Positions 1 through 5,197 of a stretch of 9,184 bases of DNA are shown here, one piece after another. The translations under genes and the position numbers were made by a program. The notes beneath the pieces were generated by a model. It did not search any database. It had not been told where the DNA came from and saw only the letters and a list, made by a program, of their open reading frames with translations. How positions within the stretch are numbered: the stretch's first letter is position 1; each line of letters opens with the position of its first letter. Source of the DNA: Alphaproteobacteria bacterium (lineage in GTDB: Bacteria > Pseudomonadota > Alphaproteobacteria > Rhodobacterales > Rhodobacteraceae); contig JAUHZL010000084.1 in assembly GCA_030425945.1 (NCBI GenBank), positions 1 to 9,184 of the forward strand. The letters run 5' to 3'.

Positions 1-1
1 G

Positions 2-1210
2 TCGGGCCGCCTGTTCGGCAACATCGTCAAGAACCCTGTGCTGGTGGCGCTGCCGATGTTCATCTTCATGGGCCTGATGCTGGACCAGTCCGGCGTGGCG
101 CAGCGGATGATGAACTCGATGCAGAAGCTCTTCGGCGGGCTGAAGGGCGGCCTGTCGCTGACCGTTCTGCTGATCGGGATCATCCTCGCGGCCTCGACCG
201 GCGTGATCGGGGCCTCGGTGACGCTGCTGGGCCTGATGGCGCTGCCGCAGATGATGCAGCAGAACTACTCGAAGCCCATTGCCACGGGCACCATCGCCTC
301 GGCCGGGACGCTGGGTATCCTGATCCCGCCGTCGATCATGCTTGTGATCATGTCGGACCAGCTGGCGATCTCGCTGGGCGACCTGTTCATGGGCGCCCTG
401 TTCCCCGGCCTGATCCTCGGCGCGCTCTACATCGTGTTCATCGTGATCTACGGCCTCGTGAACCCCAAGGCGATGCCGGCCCCGGAAAAGACCGAGGAGG
501 TCGGCTGGGACGTGGTCAAGGACGTGCTGCTCGCCGTCGTGCCGCCGATGTTCCTGATCCTGCTCGTGCTGGGCTCGATCTTCGCGGGCTTCGCCACGCC
601 GACCGAGGCCTCCGGTCTCGGCGCGCTCGGGGCGACGATCCTCGCGGCGCTGAACGGCAAGCTCAGCTACAAGGTGCTGAAGGAGGTCAGCCGCTCGACG
701 CTGAACACCGCGGGCTACATCGTCGGCATCTTCCTCGCGGCCAACTTCTTCGCCTACGTGCTGCGGCGCTACGGCGGGGACGAGATCATCGAGCACCTCG
801 TCGGCAATGCCTTCTCGGACCCGTACATGACCGTGATGTTCATCCTGTTCATCGTGTTCCTGCTCGGCTTCCTGCTCGACTGGATCGAGATCACCATCAT
901 CATCATGCCGCTGATGCTGCCGATCATTCATGGCCTCGAGCTGGCCGTGCCCGGCTTCGACACGGTGCGCGACCCCTCCGTGGTGTGGTTCGCGATCCTC
1001 GTCGCGGTGACGCTGCAGACATCGTTCCTGACACCACCGGTCGGCTTCGCGCTCTTCTACCTGAAGGGGGTCTGTCCGCCCGGCGTCACGCTCGGACACA
1101 TCTACCAGGGCATCATCCCGTTCGTGATGCTGCAGTTGCTGGGACTGGCGATCGTCTTCATGTTCCCGGCGCTTGCGACATGGCTGCCAGCGGTGGCCTA
1201 CGGAAACTAG
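2..1210 (+). CDS. TRAP transporter large permease subunit (DctM-like), 5' end missing
   Basis: This is the large inner-membrane subunit of a tripartite ATP-independent periplasmic (TRAP) transporter, which drives solute uptake with the sodium or proton gradient. The frame is open to the left edge (first whole codon at 2: S-G-R-L-F-G-N-I-V-K-N-P). The GTG at 38 is therefore not the true start; roughly 40-70 N-terminal residues are probably missing. The protein is a chain of hydrophobic segments with the family hallmarks PMFIFMGLML near 53-82, GVIGASVTLLG near 200-232, GTLGILIPPS near 307-336 and a C-terminal TSFLTPPVGFALFYLKG near 1021-1068. The segment FLLDWIEITIIIMPL (868-912) resembles the mannitol/chloroaromatic (TakM/FcbT3-like) DctM subgroup; the subgroup is inferred from memory. 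The small permease and binding-protein genes would lie to the left. The stop is TAG at 1208, followed by a hairpin. The family is certain; the substrate is unknown. Confidence 0.95.
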   Translation, partial: SGRLFGNIVKNPVLVALPMFIFMGLMLDQSGVAQRMMNSMQKLFGGLKGGLSLTVLLIGIILAASTGVIGASVTLLGLMALPQMMQQNYSKPIATGTIASAGTLGILIPPSIMLVIMSDQLAISLGDLFMGALFPGLILGALYIVFIVIYGLVNPKAMPAPEKTEEVGWDVVKDVLLAVVPPMFLILLVLGSIFAGFATPTEASGLGALGATILAALNGKLSYKVLKEVSRSTLNTAGYIVGIFLAANFFAYVLRRYGGDEIIEHLVGNAFSDPYMTVMFILFIVFLLGFLLDWIEITIIIMPLMLPIIHGLELAVPGFDTVRDPSVVWFAILVAVTLQTSFLTPPVGFALFYLKGVCPPGVTLGHIYQGIIPFVMLQLLGLAIVFMFPALATWLPAVAYGN

Positions 1211-1216
1211 ACCGGC

Positions 1217-1238
1217 GAGGGGGCCTTCGGGCCCCCTC
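1217..1238 (+). terminator. Hairpin terminator between convergent genes
   Basis: A perfect 9-bp stem GAGGGGGCC / GGCCCCCTC closes on a TTCG tetraloop (arms 1217-1225 and 1230-1238). It begins 7 bases after the permease stop and ends 14 bases before the stop of the opposing oxidoreductase gene, so it can serve both strands. No run of T follows on either side, so termination strength is uncertain; it may act mainly as a 3'-end RNA stabiliser. Confidence 0.7.
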
Positions 1239-1252
1239 CTGCTGTCCGGGGG

Positions 1253-2260
1253 TCAGAGCGCGACGCGCGCGCGCCGCTCCGCGCTGCGATAGACGGCGGC
1301 CTCGATGTCGAGGACGGCGAGATACTCCCGCGCGGTGTTCTCCAGCGGTGTGCCGTCCGTGATGTGGTTGAGGACATGCGCCTGCAACGCATGGACGCAA
1401 TCCCCGGCGAACCCGGGCCACCTGCGGGGCGGCAGGAGCAGGCTGCCGTCGACCGCCCCGGCCCGCCGGATCGTCAGGGCGCCGTCCCCGGCCAGCGCGA
1501 TGCTGCCCCCGGTGCCCTCGGCAAGGGCCTCGCCGAAGGTCAGGCGCGGCGTGTCGGTGCCGTGGTCCAGCAGCCGGTTGCCGTCGAAGAGGGCCCGCCG
1601 CCCGTCGGCGTAGTCGAACAGCAGGTAACCCGCATCCTCGCCCGCGATCGCCGGGTTCAGGCGGCGCAGGTCGGCATAGAGCCCGTCCGCCGGTCCGAGA
1701 AGAAACCGGAAGGTGTCGATCCAGTGGACGGCGGTCTCGTGGATCAGGAACCGCTCCATCGTCTGGAAATAGGGCTGGCGGTCGAGGTAGGCGTCCGGAC
1801 CCTGCCCATCGCCCGTCCGCATCCGGAAGGTCAGTTGCAGCACGTCGCCGATCCGCCCGGCATCGAGCGCCTGTCTCAGGGTGCGGTACCACGGCTGAAA
1901 GCGGAAGTTCTCGTGGATGATCAGGGTCGCCCCCGCCGCCTCGGCCATCTCCGTGGCGCGCGCGGCCTCGTCCCGGTCGCGGCAGAAGGGCTTCTGGCAG
2001 ATGATCCAGCGCAGGCCCGCGTCGAGCGCGGTGCGGATCGCCTCGAGATGCCCGTCGGGCGGGATCACGATGTCGAGCAGGTCCGGCGCCGCCCCGTCGA
2101 TCAGCGCGGGCAGACTCTCGTAGCCCGGGGCCGGGCCGCCGCGTGCGCGGGCCGGGTCGCGGTCGGCGATGCCGACAAGCTGCGCGTTGCCCAGCCGGGT
2201 CCAGGCATCGTGGTGAAACCGGGCGAAATACCCCGCCCCCAGGACCCCGACCCGGATCAC
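1253..2260 (-). CDS. Gfo/Idh/MocA-family NAD(P)-dependent oxidoreductase
   Basis: A 335-residue cytoplasmic dehydrogenase of the glucose-fructose oxidoreductase/inositol dehydrogenase family, normal in length. The N-terminal Rossmann fold shows IRVGVLGAGYFARFHH (residues 2-17), with D33 after strand 2 as the likely ribose-binding acid. The family's EKP motif reads Q89-K90-P91 (ICQKPFC), which keeps the catalytic lysine. HENFRFQPWYR (116-126) opens the C-terminal substrate domain, and H174-E-T with H179-x2-D182 matches the usual catalytic His/Asp helix. The GTG start at 2260 is chosen because it starts directly on the Rossmann strand, has GGAG 8 bases upstream (2269-2272) and overlaps the previous stop as GTGA, indicating translational coupling to the decarboxylating dehydrogenase. 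Members oxidise sugars, inositols or sugar acids, often to lactones or keto forms. The substrate cannot be read here; D-apiose-dehydrogenase-like enzymes, which also carry a CQKP motif as far as I recall, are one candidate. Confidence 0.93.
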   Translation of the reverse strand: MIRVGVLGAGYFARFHHDAWTRLGNAQLVGIADRDPARARGGPAPGYESLPALIDGAAPDLLDIVIPPDGHLEAIRTALDAGLRWIICQKPFCRDRDEAARATEMAEAAGATLIIHENFRFQPWYRTLRQALDAGRIGDVLQLTFRMRTGDGQGPDAYLDRQPYFQTMERFLIHETAVHWIDTFRFLLGPADGLYADLRRLNPAIAGEDAGYLLFDYADGRRALFDGNRLLDHGTDTPRLTFGEALAEGTGGSIALAGDGALTIRRAGAVDGSLLLPPRRWPGFAGDCVHALQAHVLNHITDGTPLENTAREYLAVLDIEAAVYRSAERRARVAL

Positions 2261-3327
2261 CCGAGGATCTCCGCCACGGCCGCCGCGGCCTCGTCCGTCG
2301 TCGCCGTGCCGCCCATGTCCGCGGTGCGGACCCGGCCCTCGGCGATCACGCGCTCGACGGCCTGCCGCAGGCGCGCCCCGTCCGCGCGCAGGGGGGAATG
2401 GCCGTGCGTCTCGCCAAGCCAGTCGAGCATCATCGCCGCCGACAGGATCATGGCGAAGGGGTTGGCGATGCCTTGGCCGGCAATGTCCGGCGCGGTGCCG
2501 TGGCAGGGCTGGAACACCGCGTGATCGTCCCCGATGTCGGCCGAGGGCGCGAAGCCGAGACCGCCCATCAGCCCCGCCCCGAGATCGGACAGGATGTCGC
2601 CGAACATGTTCTCGGTCACCATCACGTCGAAACGCCCGGGCTGCGTCACCATCCAGAGCGCGGTGGCATCGACGTAGGCATGGGTCGCCTCGATGTCGGG
2701 ATAGTCGCGGGCGACCCCGTCGAAGACCGAACGAAAGAAGGCGAAGGCCGGAAACACGTTCGCCTTGTCGACGCAGGTCACCCGGCCCGGCCCGCGGCCG
2801 TCCGCCTTGCGCTGACGGGCGAGGTCGAAGGCGAAGCGGCTGACCTTCTCCGTCACGGCGCGCGTGATCTTCAGGGTTTCGCGCGCCTCGTCGGCCTCCA
2901 CCTCGCCCATCGAGGCAAAGAGCCCCTCCGTGCTTTCGCGGATCAGGACGAAGTCGAGATCCTCCGCCGCGGCCAGCGGGGTCGGCAGGCCGGGTGTGAC
3001 CCGGACCGGGCGCACCCCGGCATAGAGACCGAGGATCTTGCGCAGGTCGATCTGGGGCGTGATCTCGGTGCCATCCGGATAGCGGATATCGGGCAGGCCC
3101 ATCGCCGCGAGGAGGATCGCGTCGGCCCGCCGCGCGGTCTCGACTGCGGCTGTCGGCAGCGCCTCGCCGGTCTCCGCGTAGCACTGCGCACCGCCGGGCA
3201 GCATGTCGAAGGACATCCGCCACGTCTGCGATTGCCGGGCCAGTCCGTCCAGCAGGCGCAGCGTCGGCGCCATGATCTCGCGACCGATGCCGTCGCCCTC
3301 GAACACGGCAATACGAAAGTCTGTCAT
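2257..3327 (-). CDS. Isocitrate/isopropylmalate/tartrate-type decarboxylating dehydrogenase
   Basis: A 356-residue enzyme of the beta-decarboxylating dehydrogenase family, which oxidises a 2-hydroxy acid with NAD(P) and usually loses CO2. The fold begins at once with IAVFEGDGIGREI (6-18). Substrate-binding arginines are expected in LRKILGLYAGVRPVR (95-109) and RESTEGLF (130-137). K188 (VDKANVF) is the likely catalytic lysine. D220, D244 and D248 (NMFGDILSD) are the probable divalent-metal ligands, and HGTAPDIAGQGIANP (276-290) is the nucleotide-binding loop. Against IPMDH and IDH, the catalytic tyrosine after the RExTEG segment appears as F137. The absence of leucine genes nearby and the pairing with a Gfo/Idh/MocA enzyme argue against a leuB role and for a catabolic one such as tartrate, malate or a sugar-acid derivative. 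The ATG has a strong AAGGGAGG site ending 4 bases upstream (3332-3339). It is the first gene of a two-gene operon. Confidence 0.92.
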   Translation of the reverse strand: MTDFRIAVFEGDGIGREIMAPTLRLLDGLARQSQTWRMSFDMLPGGAQCYAETGEALPTAAVETARRADAILLAAMGLPDIRYPDGTEITPQIDLRKILGLYAGVRPVRVTPGLPTPLAAAEDLDFVLIRESTEGLFASMGEVEADEARETLKITRAVTEKVSRFAFDLARQRKADGRGPGRVTCVDKANVFPAFAFFRSVFDGVARDYPDIEATHAYVDATALWMVTQPGRFDVMVTENMFGDILSDLGAGLMGGLGFAPSADIGDDHAVFQPCHGTAPDIAGQGIANPFAMILSAAMMLDWLGETHGHSPLRADGARLRQAVERVIAEGRVRTADMGGTATTDEAAAAVAEILG

Positions 3328-3337
3328 GTGGCCTCCC

Positions 3338-3356
3338 TTCGGTGCAGACTACCGAA
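3338..3356. promoter_or_regulatory. Candidate operator: 19-bp interrupted palindrome
   Basis: TTCGGT and ACCGAA form perfect inverted arms (3338-3343 and 3351-3356) around a 7-base spacer. The palindrome overlaps the ribosome site of the dehydrogenase operon and a weak -10-like hexamer. Size and placement fit a dimeric repressor site; no regulator gene is in view. The call rests on symmetry and position only. Confidence 0.35.
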
Positions 3357-3373
3357 AGGCACTGGTCCGGCAA
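3346..3373 (-). promoter_or_regulatory. Weak sigma70-like promoter candidate for the dehydrogenase operon
   Basis: Read on the minus strand, TTGCCG (3373-3368) and TAGTCT (3351-3346) are separated by 16 bases. They match the -35 and -10 consensus at 4/6 and 3/6 positions. Transcription would begin close to the ribosome site, giving a very short leader. The match is poor and may be chance in GC-rich DNA. Confidence 0.2.
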
Positions 3374-3383
3374 GCCTTTGCCG
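3368..3383. promoter_or_regulatory. Second palindrome in the divergent spacer
   Basis: CGGCAA and TTGCCG are perfect 6-base inverted arms around GCCT (16 bp in total), located 11 bases from the 19-bp palindrome. It could be an operator for either divergent gene or a small hairpin in a leader RNA. Evidence is symmetry and location only. Confidence 0.3.
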
Positions 3384-3398
3384 CGCCGGGATGAACCC

Positions 3399-3416
3399 AC
3401 GGAACGCGACGGAACG
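3399..3416 (+). repeat. Tandem ACGGAACG direct repeat, 10-bp period
   Basis: ACGGAACG occurs at 3399-3406 and again at 3409-3416, one helical turn apart, immediately before the GGGGAGG ribosome site (3416-3422) of the hydrolase gene. Two half-sites on the same helix face can bind an activator, but the repeat is short and may be coincidental. Confidence 0.3.
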
Positions 3417-3430
3417 GGGAGGCGCACGGG

Positions 3431-4228
3431 ATGGCAGAATGGGACGTCTTCGCGGTCCGCTACGCCGAGCGCAACAGCCGCACGCGCGCGGACAGTTTCC
3501 TGTTCGACGCGGACCACGCCACCCCGCACGCCATGGACTATTTCCTCTGGGTCCTGCGCCGCAACGGCCGGGTGATCCTCGTCGATACGGGCTACGACGC
3601 CGCCGAGGCGCGGCAGCGCGGCCGCCCGATCCTGCAGGACCCGCGCGCGGCGATCCGGCCGCTCGGCCTCGATCCCGCAACCATCGACACGGTGATCGTC
3701 ACGCATCTGCACTATGACCATGCGGGCGGGCTGGCGCTGTTCCCGGGCGCGACCCTGCATCTTCAGGCGTCCGAGATGGCCTATGCCACCGGACCCTGCA
3801 TGTGCCACGACGTGCTGCGGATGCCCTTCACGGGCGAGCATGTCTGCGAGGCGGTGCGGCGGCTCCACGGCGGACGGATGGTGTTCCACGACGGCGATGG
3901 CGAAGTGGCCGAGGGCGTCACCGTTCACCGCATCGGCGGTCACTCGCGCGGGTTGCAGGCGGTCCGGGTGCGGACGGCGGCGGGCTGGCTGTGCCTCGCC
4001 TCCGACGCGGCGCATTACTACGAGAACTGGGTCTCGCGGAAGCTGTTCCCGATCGTGGTCGATGCCGAGGACATGCTGCGCGGCTTCGACCGGCTGCGCG
4101 CGCTGGCCTCGGCGCCGTCGCTCATCGTACCGGGGCACGATCCGTTGGTCCGGTCGCTGTTCCCGGCGGACGGACCCGAGATCTGGCGCCTCGATCGCGG
4201 GCCGCTGCGGCCGGTGCCGGGGCTTTAG
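3431..4228 (+). CDS. Metallo-beta-lactamase-fold hydrolase, N-acyl-homoserine-lactonase type
   Basis: A 265-residue dizinc hydrolase. The metal ligands are all visible: H92-x-H94-x-D96-H97 (THLHYDHAGG), H171 in GGHSRG, bridging D192 in ASDAAHYYEN, and H236 in PGHDP. VILVDTGYD (48-56) is the usual strand before the active site. The GGHSRGLQ, ASDAAHYYEN and PGHDPLV blocks are those I associate with proteins annotated as N-acyl homoserine lactonase family, which open lactone rings. There is no signal peptide, so it is cytoplasmic. A Cys/His-rich stretch, C123-M-C125-H126 to H137-V-C139, lies in the variable substrate loop. The ATG at 3431 has GGGGAGG 8 bases upstream. It is divergent from the dehydrogenase operon, so hydrolysis of a sugar or hydroxy-acid lactone in the same pathway is at least as likely as quorum quenching. 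Fold confidence is high; substrate confidence is low. Confidence 0.88.
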   Translation: MAEWDVFAVRYAERNSRTRADSFLFDADHATPHAMDYFLWVLRRNGRVILVDTGYDAAEARQRGRPILQDPRAAIRPLGLDPATIDTVIVTHLHYDHAGGLALFPGATLHLQASEMAYATGPCMCHDVLRMPFTGEHVCEAVRRLHGGRMVFHDGDGEVAEGVTVHRIGGHSRGLQAVRVRTAAGWLCLASDAAHYYENWVSRKLFPIVVDAEDMLRGFDRLRALASAPSLIVPGHDPLVRSLFPADGPEIWRLDRGPLRPVPGL

Positions 4229-4232
4229 GCGG

Positions 4233-5012
4233 TCAGTCCCGGATCAGCGTCGCCAGGGCCGCGCGCAAGGTCGCCGGATCGGGCGTCCGGAAATGCGCGC
4301 AGGTGTCCCCTTCGCCGACCTTGACCGAAAGCCCGTTCGCCGCGTTCACCAGCGCAAAGGCCTCCTCGTCCGAGGTGTCGTCCCCGGCATAGAGCGGCCG
4401 GCGTCCGGCGAAGGGCGCGTCCTGCATCAGCCGCTCGACGGCGCTGCCCTTCGACACGCCTTCGGGCCGGATCTCCAGCGCCATCTTGGCGTAGTGGATC
4501 TCGAACCCCGGCAGGTCGTGGATCGCCGCTTCGAGAAAGCGGTAGGCCGAGCCGCGCAGTTCGGGCTTGCGCCGGAAGTGCAGCACGACGCCGGTCGGCT
4601 TGGCCTCGACGGCATAGGCCGGGTCGGTCAGCCCGTAGCCCTGCACCATGCCGATCACCGCGGCGACGTGCCGGGCATCCGGCGGCGCGTAGCCGCGCAC
4701 CTCGCACGCGCCGGCCACCTCGGCCCCGTGGCAGCCCATCAGGGTGCCCTTGAAGTCGGGGAGAATGTCCTGCAGCACGGCCAGCGCGCGGCCGGAGATC
4801 ACCGCCGTCGCGCCGCCCGTCCGCGCGACGAGCGCGTCCAGCAGCCCCGGCAGGTCGTCGGGGACCTGAACCTGGTCGGGCGTTTCCGCGATGTCCGCGA
4901 GCACGCCGTCGAAGTCGAGCAGCAGGGCCGCCTTGTCGAGATCGATCTCCGGCAGGTGGGACTCGGTCACGTCGCCCTGCGATGTGGCAAATCCGATCAT
5001 CTCGTAGAACAT
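4233..5012 (-). CDS. otsB: Trehalose-6-phosphate phosphatase
   Basis: This enzyme removes the phosphate of trehalose 6-phosphate to give trehalose, the last step of the OtsA/OtsB osmoprotectant pathway. It is a 259-residue HAD-superfamily protein (E. coli OtsB is about 266). Motif I is LLLDFDGVLADI with nucleophile D33 and acid D35. Motif II is VISGR with S73. The GCHGAE segment (93-98) and the EAKPTGVVLHFR cap segment (136-147) are typical of OtsB. SKG with K188 and GDDTSDEEAF with D211, D212 and D215 give motifs III and IV. The ATG at 5012 is supported by GAGGAG 8 bases upstream (5021-5026); M5 would sit too far from it. No otsA is present in the window. Its 3' end lies 4 bases from the convergent hydrolase stop, with no hairpin between. 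Upstream is a structured 185-bp spacer, so it is probably transcribed separately from the acyl-CoA ligase. Confidence 0.95.
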   Translation of the reverse strand: MFYEMIGFATSQGDVTESHLPEIDLDKAALLLDFDGVLADIAETPDQVQVPDDLPGLLDALVARTGGATAVISGRALAVLQDILPDFKGTLMGCHGAEVAGACEVRGYAPPDARHVAAVIGMVQGYGLTDPAYAVEAKPTGVVLHFRRKPELRGSAYRFLEAAIHDLPGFEIHYAKMALEIRPEGVSKGSAVERLMQDAPFAGRRPLYAGDDTSDEEAFALVNAANGLSVKVGEGDTCAHFRTPDPATLRAALATLIRD

Positions 5013-5079
5013 CAGGCAGTCTCCTCGGATGGGCGGCAGCCGCCAGCCGACGGAGCGGCGGCCGCGTCTTGCAGATTGG

Positions 5080-5127
5080 GGATGCCTTCACCCTAACGCA
5101 TCCGGGGTCCGAGTCCCACCCGGTGCG
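5080..5127 (-). promoter_or_regulatory. Two competing hairpins in the otsB leader
   Basis: Stem A pairs GGATGC (5080-5085) with GCATCC (5098-5103) around a 12-base loop. Stem B pairs CGCA plus CCGGG (5097-5106, one bulged T) with CCCGGTGCG (5119-5127). They share 5098-5103, so only one can form at a time. They lie about 70-115 bases upstream of the otsB start, in the 185-bp spacer after the acyl-CoA synthetase. This is the geometry of an attenuator or switching leader. The sequence GGTCCGAGTCC inside stem B's loop also resembles a tRNA T-arm. No known riboswitch class is recognised. Confidence 0.3.
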
Positions 5128-5166
5128 TCGCTTTCAGGACAGTCTGGTCGCTTTTCGTCCGTTCTT

Positions 5167-5191
5167 GCCGCGTCCTGCCTGCTTTCGCGGC
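5167..5191 (-). terminator. Possible 3' hairpin after the acyl-CoA synthetase gene
   Basis: GCCGCG (5167-5172) and CGCGGC (5186-5191) are inverted around 13 bases, 6 bases past the acyl-CoA synthetase stop. A second small stem CCCCG-TTTC-CGGGG (5201-5214) covers the last codons. No U-run follows on the minus strand, so this is a weak terminator candidate. Confidence 0.25.
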
Positions 5192-5197
5192 ACCGGG

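Noticed and set aside
985..1362. Plus-strand 125-codon frame over the end of the TRAP permease
   Set aside because: It is an out-of-frame Arg-rich shadow that runs through the terminator hairpin into the antisense of the next gene.
2143..3717. 524-codon plus-strand frame across the dehydrogenase and hydrolase genes
   Set aside because: It crosses two well-supported genes in the wrong frame and shows no conserved motif.
2261..4138. Upstream part of a 961-codon minus-strand open frame that ends in the oxidoreductase
   Set aside because: It is an open frame running antisense to the hydrolase and out of frame over the dehydrogenase. Its translation is Arg/Pro/Gly-rich low-complexity sequence without motifs, and real family proteins occupy the other frames. 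Only the last 335 codons are the genuine gene.
5071..5135. Functional tRNA gene
   Set aside because: A T-arm-like GGTCCGAGTCC and an anticodon-stem-like GATGC/GCATC exist, but the T stem has mismatches, the anticodon-like loop is 12 bases instead of 7, and no matching acceptor 5' strand or D-arm was found.
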